Shown here: positions 55,602 through 64,000 of the stretch, in pieces
How positions within the stretch are numbered: position 1 is the first letter of the stretch
Layout of the letters: each line of letters begins with the position of its first letter
Assembly: GCF_000485795.1 (NCBI RefSeq)
Contig: NZ_AXZL01000076.1
Location: 831,895-895,894, forward strand
Source of the DNA: Shewanella decolorationis S12
GTDB lineage: Bacteria > Pseudomonadota > Gammaproteobacteria > Enterobacterales > Shewanellaceae
Length of the DNA: 64,000 nucleotides
Direction: 5' to 3'
Notes under the pieces: generated by a model
What the model was told of the DNA's origin: nothing
What the model saw: the letters and a program-made list of their open reading frames with translations, nothing else
The model's database searches: none
Translations under genes and position numbers: made by a program

Positions 55602-56867
55602 ATGAACTTAACTGAATTAAAAGACACGCCGATATCCGACCTAGTTTCGCTAGCCGAAAATATGAAACTCGAAAATATGGCCCGTGCTCGCAAGCAGGAC
55701 ATTATTTTCTCTATTCTTAAAGCCCACGCCAAAAGTGGTGAAGACATTTTCGGTGGCGGTGTATTAGAAATACTCCAAGATGGATTCGGTTTCTTACGTA
55801 GTGCAGATGGATCTTACTTAGCTGGCCCTGATGATATTTACGTATCACCAAGCCAAATTCGCCGCTTTAACATGCGAACGGGCGATACCATTTTTGGCAA
55901 GATTCGCCCACCAAAAGAAGGTGAACGTTATTTTGCCCTGCTAAAAGTTAACGAAGTTAACTTCGATAAGCCCGAAAACTCTCGCAACAAAATCCTCTTT
56001 GAAAACTTAACCCCACTCCACGCAGAAGAACGTATGCGTATGGAGCGTGGTAATGGCTCTACTGAAGACATCACTGCCCGTATTCTGGATTTATGCTCAC
56101 CTATCGGTAAGGGTCAACGTGGTCTGATCGTCGCGCCACCAAAAGCGGGTAAAACCTTATTGCTGCAAAACATTGCTCAGTCAATCACCTACAATAACCC
56201 TGAAGTGGTGTTGATGGTACTGCTGATCGATGAACGTCCAGAAGAAGTGACCGAGATGCAACGCTTAGTTCAAGGCGAAGTAATTGCATCGACCTTCGAC
56301 GAGCCTGCCAGCCGTCACGTACAAGTGGCAGAAATGGTTATTGAAAAAGCCAAACGTTTAGTTGAGCACAAGAAAGACGTTGTGATCCTACTCGACTCTA
56401 TCACTCGCTTAGCGCGTGCTTACAACACTGTTATCCCATCATCGGGCAAAGTGTTAACCGGTGGTGTGGACGCAAACGCCCTGCACCGTCCTAAGCGCTT
56501 CTTCGGTGCGGCTCGTAACATCGAAAACGGCGGCAGCTTAACCATTATTGCTACCGCCCTGGTTGATACTGGCTCGAAAATGGACGAAGTGATTTACGAA
56601 GAGTTCAAAGGTACTGGTAACCAAGAACTGCATCTATCACGCAAGGCCGCTGAAAAACGCGTGTTCCCAGCGATTGACTTCAACCGCAGTGGTACTCGTC
56701 GCGAAGAAAAACTGACGACACCTGATGAGCTGCAAAAGATGTGGATCCTGCGTAAGATCTTAAATCCAATGGATGAAGTCAGCGCAATGGAGTTCCTGAT
56801 CGATAAGCTAGCAATGACTAAGACCAACGAAGAATTCTTCACCGCGATGAAACGCGCTAAGTCTTAA
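55602..56867 (+). CDS. rho: Transcription termination factor Rho
   Basis: Rho is the hexameric RNA translocase that ends untranslated transcripts. The N-terminal domain is followed by the RNA-binding cold-shock fold ([20 protein letters not shown]). The P-loop is [14 protein letters not shown], the catalytic region includes [10 protein letters not shown] and [13 protein letters not shown], and the Q- and R-loops follow ([23 protein letters not shown]). At 421 residues (E. coli 419) it is complete. The 211-bp upstream leader may hold the usual rho autoattenuation signal, which is not identifiable by eye. Confidence 0.98.
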   Translation: MNLTELKDTPISDLVSLAENMKLENMARARKQDIIFSILKAHAKSGEDIFGGGVLEILQDGFGFLRSADGSYLAGPDDIYVSPSQIRRFNMRTGDTIFGKIRPPKEGERYFALLKVNEVNFDKPENSRNKILFENLTPLHAEERMRMERGNGSTEDITARILDLCSPIGKGQRGLIVAPPKAGKTLLLQNIAQSITYNNPEVVLMVLLIDERPEEVTEMQRLVQGEVIASTFDEPASRHVQVAEMVIEKAKRLVEHKKDVVILLDSITRLARAYNTVIPSSGKVLTGGVDANALHRPKRFFGAARNIENGGSLTIIATALVDTGSKMDEVIYEEFKGTGNQELHLSRKAAEKRVFPAIDFNRSGTRREEKLTTPDELQKMWILRKILNPMDEVSAMEFLIDKLAMTKTNEEFFTAMKRAKS

Positions 56868-56891
56868 GCCATACAAGTTTATATGAATAAT

Positions 56892-56917
56892 AAGGCCGCT
56901 CAGTGAGCGGCCTTTCG
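56892..56917 (+). terminator. Intrinsic terminator of rho
   Basis: The 10-bp stem AAGGCCGCTC / GAGCGGCCTT with an AGT loop is followed by TCG and TTT. Confidence 0.85.
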
Positions 56918-56981
56918 TTTATGTATTGACCATGTTTATGCATTACAAAGCCGCGGCTGCGGCTCACTCGATTCAAGTGAC

Positions 56982-59900
56982 TTAGTCAAGCACAGGTAAA
57001 TAACTGAGCACCAACTGATCTCGACTTAGCTGTCTATCAATAATCTCACCTACGGTGCCATTATTTAACTTAATAGCAAGCGTAGCTTCCCCTACTTGTG
57101 CCTTAAAGGTTTCCATCTCTTTAATCCGGTTAATCAACGCCAGTGCTAAGGTGTTTTCGGCTGTTGCTGCGTACACTCGACCATTTACCGTCACTTCCGC
57201 TTGCGTGGCTAATGCAGGGCCTGCGAGATGAATACCAACATATTCACGCCATACCCTAGCTTTTTGCTCACCTTGATAATCGCTGTCTACGGATGCAAGC
57301 ACCACTTGGCGTAATATCATCTGCAATAAATTACTCTTACCTTTTGGTTGGCCGTTAACTGTATCAAATTGGAAGTAACGTGATACTGAACGGTCGTAAT
57401 TAGGCAATGGCTCAATACTTTGTTGCGCAAAATCAGTGTAATAAGGCAGATAGCTATCGAGCTTACCACTCACGCTACAGCTTTCGGTAAAGAGTGGCGT
57501 ATTACCACGAGTCAGCCCTGGACCCTCACCCATAGTCATCTTACATAGCATGTCTTGGAATAACGGACCCACATTAGGCAAATCAACCAAGGCTTTATAG
57601 CCGCGGCTTGACGTGCTACGAGGGGTAGTGCGTGATACTAAGGCTCTCACGGCTAATAATTTATCTGGCCACACACCCAATACATCGCGCTCATTCACAT
57701 AGGGATGGTTAGGTGAAGATGCTGGCGTTTTAATACCGTTGAGTAAGCGACCCGAAAAGCTGACATCCGCCGTTAATAAATCCTGATATTTAGGATTTAT
57801 TTGTGACTTAATGATCAACTCTTTTAAGGCTTCTGGAGAATCAGAGAACTGACTTATCACTTCACCTGGTTCAAACTTTGCCTTCATATCGCCGCTTTTA
57901 AAACGATATTGTTCAAGTACTTTGGCAAAATTGTACTGTTGTCTTAGGGCTACGCTGCCATCGGCTTGTTTGTATGTCACATCGAGGGTTGCATCATTTT
58001 CTCCCGCCAGCTTGAGGAAGAAATCGGCCGCCTGATTCATCGCCCGCTGATTCGCGCAATACCAAGCATCACTTCCTGTGGCCGCCAATCGTTCGCACTC
58101 ACCAGCAAAAAAGTTCTCTGATAAACCAAACAATTGTTCTAAAAAGCTCACATCTTCAATGAATTGACGTATTTCATCAAACTGCGCTTTACGATTGATG
58201 GTGTAACTTAGGCTATGATCTTCAAACAAAGATTGACGATTATGGCGTAGGTTCATGGTCTCGTAGCTATCGAAGTACTTTTCGATATAAAACTGACCAA
58301 TATCATCTAAGTTTTTACCCGCGTCACCGCGATTACAGTTGCTGTTCAGAGACACGTGCTCATCGGTACAGAACGAATACTGACGTAGGCTGTTGTTTTG
58401 CTCTATGTTATAAAGCGCGCCAAATCGGGTCTCACCGTTCACCACACCTTTAGCGAGTTCATCACGACGCTTAGCATCTTCCGCTTTGAGTGATACGAAT
58501 TCATTGGTTTTTGATTCTACTTCACGGGCATAGCCAAAACGTAACGCAGCTAAGTCATAGGGTTCAAACGTGGTCGCAAATCGGTTCACGTTGTAATCCA
58601 TTTGGCTCGAAAACTCGGCGTTAACAGTAATGTCAGGGTAACCTGCCTCACTGAAGGCTGCTTTTAATTCAGCCAGTTGTGCTTGGCTAAAGGTATTGTC
58701 GTGGTCGCGGCTCCCTGCAAAGTTATGCCTTAAACCAAAAGTATGCCCTAACTCATGGGTCAAGGTACCAGCAAATGCTTGTGCAGCAAGCGCTGTGGTT
58801 AATGAGTCTTGTAAACTTAGTGGCAAATCTTCAAATGCCGCTAACTTACCGCCCACTTTGCCATCAACCCACATTTCGGCTTTTTTCCAGTCAATTTCAT
58901 GACCTTTGATACCGCGAGGTAATTCACGAGCGCTGCCACCCGTAGCAAATACGGTATCGACATGCATCATTGAGTTTTCAGACCAAAATGCTTTTGTTTT
59001 TTCATCAAAATCCGCCAAGGCATCGAAGCTATTATCCTTGGGCGTTAATGGCATCGATTGAGGTGCTGCGATAAGTTGCTGAGTCGGTTGCTCAAATGCG
59101 GCCGCCTCAACAGGTACGGTACCTAGGCTTACATCAGGTTGAGCCAAACGAGCAGCATATGGCTCACCCGTTTGCGATGTCACTGAATTCGCGTCCAATT
59201 TGCCTCTGTTATAATCTAAACGCACTTGGCGATAGTAACGAACGGCGCCTTGTTTTAGATTCGAGCTGTATTGATTGACTCGCGCACTCACAATTTCGCC
59301 CGTGAGCGGGTTTGCCGCTGATGGGCCGTAACCCGCTAAACCATTATCCAGTGGTTCATCGAATAATGTGATGTTGCTATAACGTAGATCGCCATGGCGT
59401 TTATCATGGGCTTGTTCAAGTTTTATCTGTGGAAAACCGGTTTTATACAACTTGTTTTGAATGTTTATTGCCGTCACGGACTCAATGGCTGCATCCAAAA
59501 AGGGTTTATTTTTCGCATCGTAGAAATTATTACTCAGGTAATAAGTCAGTTCCGATTTGGCCGGATTAAAGCGATTCAAGTAAGTGCGCACATACCCATC
59601 AACGCCCTCTGAGTCCGTCTCATCGCGATAGGTATGGGAGGAGGTAAAGAAGCCAAATGTCCCCTTTTCGTTTTCAGCATAGGGTATTGCTTCATAGTCT
59701 TTACTGGCTAACTGATCCACCGCCACAATCGAAATAAACTCGGTGGTCGTAAAGGATAAGTTGTCGAGGTTGCCACCGTAAAATTGGTTAAAGCAACTTG
59801 GAGAAGCTTGATAAGTATGCTCAATTTCAAAGTTGACCACCCCTTTGGCTAAATCCATTTCATAGCCTTTTTGACCATTAGAGGTAACCAAACGGGGGGC

Positions 59901-60440
59901 TTCGGTTTCAGTCACACACTCACCGAAGGTAATAATGTCATTAATGTCCAACTCAGCAATTTTAGCTTTCGCAAAGTCAGGAACAAAGTAGCGCTTATCC
60001 TGCCATGTTAAATTAGCATCGGTGTTAACTTGCTCTACGTTAATGCACTCGCGCCATTTGTCTTCAGTACATTTAAAGTCGATATATTCACCAGGAATGG
60101 TTAACACTGGGGCTTGGTTATACTCATTAGGATAACGGCTGTCATGGCCTAATCCGATATTATCCCGGTCAATTTGACGCACTTGGATGCCATTCTCTGT
60201 TTTGTGCAAGGTCACCAGCTTAGGATCACCTTGGGTAAAACCTCGCACCTCGGCGGCATAACGCGGAGCCTTACCTACGCTGCGAATATAAAGATATTGC
60301 CGCTCAGTGGCTTTATCGATGTCGGCAGTGGTGACTTGCTTTTCATCTTTGGGGAGTTCTTTATAAGGCTCATCACCAGCACCACACCCTACAAGGGTTA
60401 GTGCGCTGGTGATCGCCAGACATACCATGGACTTCTTCAT
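56982..60440 (-). CDS. Large metzincin-type zinc metalloprotease lipoprotein
   Basis: The 1152-residue protein has a lipoprotein signal ending VGCG (Cys at about residue 20). The zinc motif HELGHTFGLRH (His562, Glu563, His566, His572) has the extended HExxHxxGxxH spacing of metzincins, within THELGHTFGLRHNFAGS. That fits the DUF4953/DUF5117-type zinc-dependent metalloprotease family. The upstream part contains repeated beta-rich segments and a hydrophilic linker. It is anchored in the outer membrane or periplasm. It lies 22 bp downstream of the outer-membrane barrel gene, so the two are probably one operon. The substrate is unknown. Confidence 0.85.
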   Translation of the reverse strand: MKKSMVCLAITSALTLVGCGAGDEPYKELPKDEKQVTTADIDKATERQYLYIRSVGKAPRYAAEVRGFTQGDPKLVTLHKTENGIQVRQIDRDNIGLGHDSRYPNEYNQAPVLTIPGEYIDFKCTEDKWRECINVEQVNTDANLTWQDKRYFVPDFAKAKIAELDINDIITFGECVTETEAPRLVTSNGQKGYEMDLAKGVVNFEIEHTYQASPSCFNQFYGGNLDNLSFTTTEFISIVAVDQLASKDYEAIPYAENEKGTFGFFTSSHTYRDETDSEGVDGYVRTYLNRFNPAKSELTYYLSNNFYDAKNKPFLDAAIESVTAINIQNKLYKTGFPQIKLEQAHDKRHGDLRYSNITLFDEPLDNGLAGYGPSAANPLTGEIVSARVNQYSSNLKQGAVRYYRQVRLDYNRGKLDANSVTSQTGEPYAARLAQPDVSLGTVPVEAAAFEQPTQQLIAAPQSMPLTPKDNSFDALADFDEKTKAFWSENSMMHVDTVFATGGSARELPRGIKGHEIDWKKAEMWVDGKVGGKLAAFEDLPLSLQDSLTTALAAQAFAGTLTHELGHTFGLRHNFAGSRDHDNTFSQAQLAELKAAFSEAGYPDITVNAEFSSQMDYNVNRFATTFEPYDLAALRFGYAREVESKTNEFVSLKAEDAKRRDELAKGVVNGETRFGALYNIEQNNSLRQYSFCTDEHVSLNSNCNRGDAGKNLDDIGQFYIEKYFDSYETMNLRHNRQSLFEDHSLSYTINRKAQFDEIRQFIEDVSFLEQLFGLSENFFAGECERLAATGSDAWYCANQRAMNQAADFFLKLAGENDATLDVTYKQADGSVALRQQYNFAKVLEQYRFKSGDMKAKFEPGEVISQFSDSPEALKELIIKSQINPKYQDLLTADVSFSGRLLNGIKTPASSPNHPYVNERDVLGVWPDKLLAVRALVSRTTPRSTSSRGYKALVDLPNVGPLFQDMLCKMTMGEGPGLTRGNTPLFTESCSVSGKLDSYLPYYTDFAQQSIEPLPNYDRSVSRYFQFDTVNGQPKGKSNLLQMILRQVVLASVDSDYQGEQKARVWREYVGIHLAGPALATQAEVTVNGRVYAATAENTLALALINRIKEMETFKAQVGEATLAIKLNNGTVGEIIDRQLSRDQLVLSYLPVLD

Positions 60441-60462
60441 AGATTCCTCTTAACGACTGTTT

Positions 60463-61332
60463 TTATAGATATTTAGTGATTGACAAATAAAAGGTTGAAC
60501 TCTTTTTGTCATAAATCTCAAATCCCTGAGATGTCCCCACTTCTGGGTTGTAAAAACGACCACTATTGTTATGACCAACAGCCAATACCCAGTCAGGCTT
60601 AAACGACCAACCGAGTTCTTGGGCGAAGGTAAATTGATCGTCGAGTCGGCGACCGTAATAGTTTTTGGAAATTCGATAACGACCACTCACGTCCAAATAC
60701 CAATTGGCCGTAATTTGCCAATAAGCATCGAGTAATCCATCGAGTTGCTGTTCAACCAACACACGCTCACCTGCGGTTTTGTATTGGTAAGCGTTGTAGC
60801 GATAGCGCGGTGAAAAATAAAAACTTAGGTTATCTAGCGGGCTCCAAAATAAGTACCCAGCAATACGCGGTGCATATTGCAACCTATCCAGTTTTGATTC
60901 GCGTTCTGCAGGCAAATACACACCTAAACTGCCTTTTAATGAGACGGTATCGCTCAAGGCATACAGTGGCGTGCGGTACTCCAGTAGAGGGTCATAAAAA
61001 CTGGACTCCTTGCCGTGCAAGGTTTGCTTTTCGCCCCCTAGGGTAAATAGCACATTGCCCCAATTTGCCTTGTAATCAATCCGGCTATCGATGTTGTAGG
61101 CTTGATAGGCGTAATAACTATCCGAGTCATAAATGTTTCGGGTAAACCCAACATTAACGTAGCCAGACCATTTTGCGGCTTGTGCATCCGTGGCTAACTC
61201 AAATTCATTGACGGCCAATACTTGACCGACAAATGAGAAACTGGCCAGCATCACCTGCAAGCAGAAAAGCACTGACCATTTATTTCGCCGACGAGAAATC
61301 GACGAATAATATTGATTATTCGTTGGTTGCAT
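60463..61332 (-). CDS. Predicted outer-membrane beta-barrel protein
   Basis: The 289-residue protein has a basic N-terminus, then a signal hydrophobic segment ending SFVGQVLA before VNEFEL. The mature part is rich in alternating Tyr/Phe/Trp and short polar turns (SGYVNVGFTRNIYDSDSYYAY, FYFSPRYRYNAYQY), typical of outer-membrane strands. The C-terminus is FYLSITKYL. I do not recognise the family. It is transcribed first in a pair with the metzincin lipoprotein gene, which suggests a shared surface role such as protease anchoring or peptide uptake. Confidence 0.7.
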   Translation of the reverse strand: MQPTNNQYYSSISRRRNKWSVLFCLQVMLASFSFVGQVLAVNEFELATDAQAAKWSGYVNVGFTRNIYDSDSYYAYQAYNIDSRIDYKANWGNVLFTLGGEKQTLHGKESSFYDPLLEYRTPLYALSDTVSLKGSLGVYLPAERESKLDRLQYAPRIAGYLFWSPLDNLSFYFSPRYRYNAYQYKTAGERVLVEQQLDGLLDAYWQITANWYLDVSGRYRISKNYYGRRLDDQFTFAQELGWSFKPDWVLAVGHNNSGRFYNPEVGTSQGFEIYDKKSSTFYLSITKYL

Positions 61333-61394
61333 AATAAAACCTTGATTTATATTTTGATAAAAATATTGATAATGAGCATTCGCTCTATTTAACG

Positions 61395-61874
61395 CTAGGA
61401 AGTACTTGCTTTAATAGACTTTATCCAATTAAGTAACACTGAATAACCGTTTTCTACTTTAGCAAAATAAATACGTATGAATATGGTTAATAATAAATAA
61501 GCAAAACAAAATAAAACAAAAAAAGACGCTCCCCCCAATATGTTCTCAATATCCGTTTGAGTTACCTCAGTCCAAAAGTGAGCGCCATATTCACTAACTC
61601 TGATAACAGATGGGAGGCCAAGAGGTTCACAGTCAAAAATCTTAGCCGAACTTATTGATAAGTAATTATTTTCAAAAGCACAAACATTAGACTTAGCGAC
61701 AAAACTTACAGGTAAAATCAGCCATAACATTCCGAATACGAGTAATGCAGCTACCGTGATACATAAACGTCTTGGTATTCTGGAATAATTATTTTCAGCC
61801 AAATTTGATAACATTTTCGTCAATACGTCATACTTTAAATAATCTCCACTGCGATATCGCAATAAAAGATACAA
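61395..61874 (-). CDS. Hypothetical membrane protein
   Basis: This roughly 159-residue protein has two strong helices (about residues 40-62 and 115-137). They are separated by a periplasmic loop with two Cys (NVCAFEN, FDCEPLG). I do not recognise it. The start is uncertain. Met21 (61814) is an alternative, and neither has a clear ribosome binding site. It precedes the barrel-metzincin pair in the same direction but is separated by about 60 bp, so operon membership is only possible. Low GC and codon use hint at a lineage-specific gene. Confidence 0.55.
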   Translation of the reverse strand: MYLLLRYRSGDYLKYDVLTKMLSNLAENNYSRIPRRLCITVAALLVFGMLWLILPVSFVAKSNVCAFENNYLSISSAKIFDCEPLGLPSVIRVSEYGAHFWTEVTQTDIENILGGASFFVLFCFAYLLLTIFIRIYFAKVENGYSVLLNWIKSIKASTS

Positions 61875-62125
61875 ACCGATACATTTATTGCATCATAGGC
61901 ACTAACAAAAAATCATTTCAACTGAAGCAAGAGCCAACTCATATTAAATTAAAATAAATATGATTTAGCTCAGAAAAATTTAGTGAAATTAAACATAAAA
62001 AACACAACAGGAAACAGCAAAAGCCACATTCAAAAACAATTTAAAAATATTTATTTAAAAATAAATAACAACATGCAGTACGATTATTTACATATACCAC
62101 CATAATGTAATCGTTTAACGGTACT
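61875..62125. other. AT-rich intergenic region
   Basis: This very AT-rich stretch has no credible ORF. An imperfect inverted repeat CGATTA...TAATCG (about 62079-62112) follows the LysR gene on the minus strand but lacks a clear T-run. It probably contains the promoter of the small membrane protein gene and the end of the LysR transcript. Confidence 0.45.
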
Positions 62126-63043
62126 TTAAGTGGATTGATGAGCGGCTAACTGCGTTTGCAGCTCTTTACAGCGCTGGCGTAACATTTCACGAAGCAACAG
62201 CACTACGGGCGTGACGTGCTCACGCCCAGGGCACACTAAGTACAAATTGACCACCTCACCGCGATATTCAGGCAGCAAAGGCACAAGACGCCCCGCCATA
62301 ATATCCTCAGCGAGATCTAAGCTCGACTTAAACACTAAGCCCTTACCAGCCACCGCCCAACGCCGAGCAATTTCCGCGTCGTTAGCGCTGCGATTCCCTG
62401 TAACGCGAATTTTAAACTCCTGACCATCACGCACAAATTGCCATTGGTCGTGCGTTCTCTCATCTAATTTATAAAATAAGCAATTATGTTGTGTTAGCTG
62501 CTCTAAGGTTTCGGGCTTGCCGTGCTTGGCAAGATATTCAGGCGAAGCACAAAGCACTCTATCTGCTGTAAAAATCGGGAAGGCGACCTGATTAGAATCC
62601 TGCGGCTTACCGTAACGCACCGCTACATCAATTTTATCGTGGTAAAAGCTGCTGATATTGTCGCCCAAATGCAAACGTACTTGCAGCTGCGGAAAATCTA
62701 GGAGGAAGTCATCGAGCCAAGGGACGAACAAGTTACGCCCGAAGTCAGATGAAACCGACAGACTTAAGGTGCCAGAGACTTTACCTTTATCGCTGGCGAT
62801 CGCCTGCTCTCCGAGGGCGAGATCACTTAAAGCGCGGCGACAATGGATAAGATAGCGCTCACCTTGAGCGGTTAATCTCAGGCTTCGGGTCGTGCGCACA
62901 AATAGGCTAGTATCAAGTTGTTTTTCGAGGCGTTTAATTGCAGCACTCGCAGATGCGGCTGAGAGTTCCATCTCGGCTGCCGCCGCAGAAATGCTGCCAC
63001 AATCGGCAACGCGAACAAATAATGCGAGATCATTGAGCAGCAT
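62126..63043 (-). CDS. LysR-family transcriptional regulator
   Basis: This LTTR has an N-terminal winged helix (FVRVADCGSISAAAAEMELS, then SAAIKRLEKQL) and a periplasmic-binding-like effector domain. At about 305 residues it is typical. The listed frame begins with TTG, but the next in-frame ATG (63043) gives MLLNDLALFVRVA, the usual start, so I chose it. It is divergent from an MDR oxidoreductase gene, which it likely controls. Confidence 0.9.
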   Translation of the reverse strand: MLLNDLALFVRVADCGSISAAAAEMELSAASASAAIKRLEKQLDTSLFVRTTRSLRLTAQGERYLIHCRRALSDLALGEQAIASDKGKVSGTLSLSVSSDFGRNLFVPWLDDFLLDFPQLQVRLHLGDNISSFYHDKIDVAVRYGKPQDSNQVAFPIFTADRVLCASPEYLAKHGKPETLEQLTQHNCLFYKLDERTHDQWQFVRDGQEFKIRVTGNRSANDAEIARRWAVAGKGLVFKSSLDLAEDIMAGRLVPLLPEYRGEVVNLYLVCPGREHVTPVVLLLREMLRQRCKELQTQLAAHQST

Positions 63044-63162
63044 AATTATCAAATTTCCTTTGAAAAAATTACAAACATTCCCCCGTTTATCTAAGAATTA
63101 ATATTTCACACAATGGCACTCAATGACAAGTGACTGACACGAATCGCCAGCGAGGAATAAAT

Positions 63163-64000
63163 ATGAGAGCCATAGGTTACCAAAGAGCAAGCGCGGTCAA
63201 TGCGCACAATGCATTAGAAAACATCACACTAACTGAACCTACACCCAAAGGATTTGATCTATTAGTCGAAGTTAAAGCCATATCGGTTAACCCGGTTGAC
63301 ACCAAGATCCGCGCATCCAGCTCTGCAACCGCAGGGGAATATAAAATCCTCGGTTGGGATGCAGTTGGAGTTGTTAAAGCCGTGGGTGACAAGGTGAGTC
63401 TGTTTAAAGTAGGTGATGAGGTCTGGTACGCCGGCGATATCAGCCGCAGCGGTAGCTATGCCGAATATCAGTTAGTTGATGAGCGCATTGTGGGCCATAA
63501 ACCGCAAACCTTAACTTATGCCCAGGCTGCGGCGCTCCCCCTAACCAGTATAACGGCTTGGGAATTGCTGTTTGACCGTTTAGGTCTACCGCAGGACAGC
63601 TCAGCCACGGATGCACGCATTCTGATTATCGGTGCCGCTGGCGGCGTAGGTTCTATCATCACTCAACTTGCGGTCAAGCTGACGGGTGCCGAGGTGATTG
63701 GCACTGCATCACGGCCAGAATCCGCAACTTGGGTTAAAAACTTGGGTGCAGATGCAGTCATAAATCACAACAAGCCACTCTCGGAAGAACTAGCGCAGTT
63801 GGATATTGCCGACGTTACCCATGTGATTAGCCTGACTCAAACCGATAAGCACTTTGACGAAATCGTAAAAGTGCTTAGACCGCAAGGAAAACTGGCGCTG
63901 ATTGACGATCCAGTCGGTCCTTTAGATGTGATGAAGCTTAAACGTAAAAGCCTGTCGCTGCATTGGGAGCTTATGTTTACCCGCAGCCTATATCAAACTG
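63163..64000 (+). CDS. Zinc-type/quinone-like MDR oxidoreductase, partial
   Basis: This medium-chain dehydrogenase is cut by the window end after about 279 codons. It begins MRAIGYQRASAVNAHN and shows SVNPVDTKIRAS, GWDAVGVVKAVGDKV, GDEVWYAGD and a Rossmann motif IGAAGGVGSIITQLAVKL. The proton-relay layout resembles the zinc-binding alcohol dehydrogenase family protein group. The catalytic-zinc Cys residues are absent, as in quinone-reductase-like members. GAGGA precedes the ATG. It is divergent from the LysR gene, 119 bp apart. The substrate is not known. Confidence 0.85.
   Translation, partial: MRAIGYQRASAVNAHNALENITLTEPTPKGFDLLVEVKAISVNPVDTKIRASSSATAGEYKILGWDAVGVVKAVGDKVSLFKVGDEVWYAGDISRSGSYAEYQLVDERIVGHKPQTLTYAQAAALPLTSITAWELLFDRLGLPQDSSATDARILIIGAAGGVGSIITQLAVKLTGAEVIGTASRPESATWVKNLGADAVINHNKPLSEELAQLDIADVTHVISLTQTDKHFDEIVKVLRPQGKLALIDDPVGPLDVMKLKRKSLSLHWELMFTRSLYQT

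Overview
The window is a chromosomal segment of a gammaproteobacterium, most likely a Shewanella close to S. oneidensis. This rests on protein similarity and gene order recalled from memory, not on a database search. Evidence includes the ZntR plus Cys-rich Cu/Zn permease pair, Rsd next to hemE, pdhR-aceE-aceF-lpdA followed by acnB, ampD/ampE and nadC beside pilA/pilB/pilC/pilD-coaE-zapD-yacG-mutT, and rhlB/trxA/rho. Several of these blocks (nadC-pilin-pilBC-coaE-zapD-yacG-mutT, ampDE-pdhR-aceEF-lpd-acnB, gppA-rhlB/trxA-rho, purHD, rsd/hemE) are also neighbours in E. coli, so much of the window is conserved core. No rRNA, tRNA, CRISPR array, prophage or intact insertion sequence was seen.

Layout. 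0-6.7 kb: an MFS transporter, a PepSY-type membrane operon probably linked to iron, an SPFH/band-7 protein, and a zinc-responsive zntR-permease operon with a clear MerR-type promoter. 7-10 kb: purH and purD. 10-17.2 kb: accessory genes, namely an ImpA-like lipoprotein metalloprotease, a small unknown protein, an SDR oxidoreductase and a membrane GGDEF/EIL protein. 17.6-22.4 kb: hemE, a candidate small RNA, rsd and acnB. 22.8-32.7 kb: an HAD phosphatase, an M13 peptidase lipoprotein, a patatin/POTRA/barrel protein and a 1490-residue propeller-PAS-GGDEF-EAL sensor. 32.9-40 kb: the pyruvate dehydrogenase genes with their PdhR regulator and a perfect PdhR box. 40-52 kb: ampE, ampD, nadC, the type IV pilus genes with a ligase-like gene beside pilA, then coaE, zapD, yacG, mutT and a thioredoxin-like secreted protein. 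52.6-56.9 kb: a short GppA-like phosphatase, rhlB, trxA and rho. 57-64 kb: a large metzincin lipoprotein with an outer-membrane barrel partner, an unknown membrane protein, a LysR regulator and a divergent MDR oxidoreductase cut by the window end.

How the parts work together. PdhR, AceE, AceF, Lpd and AcnB carry pyruvate into the TCA cycle. PurH and PurD serve purine synthesis. ZntR senses zinc and should switch on its own operon with the efflux permease. PilA is processed by PilD and assembled by PilB and PilC, and the O-antigen-ligase-like protein next to PilA may glycosylate it. AmpD and AmpE belong to peptidoglycan recycling. Two large c-di-GMP proteins provide signalling from the periplasm.

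The most unusual sequence features are a family of CTAG-rich intergenic repeats placed just after stop codons between 40.2 and 49.8 kb, an orphan promoter-plus-terminator unit between hemE and rsd that looks like a small RNA gene, and a perfect 26-bp palindrome upstream of the ImpA-like protease gene. Nothing here clearly forms a new multi-gene defence or mobile system.
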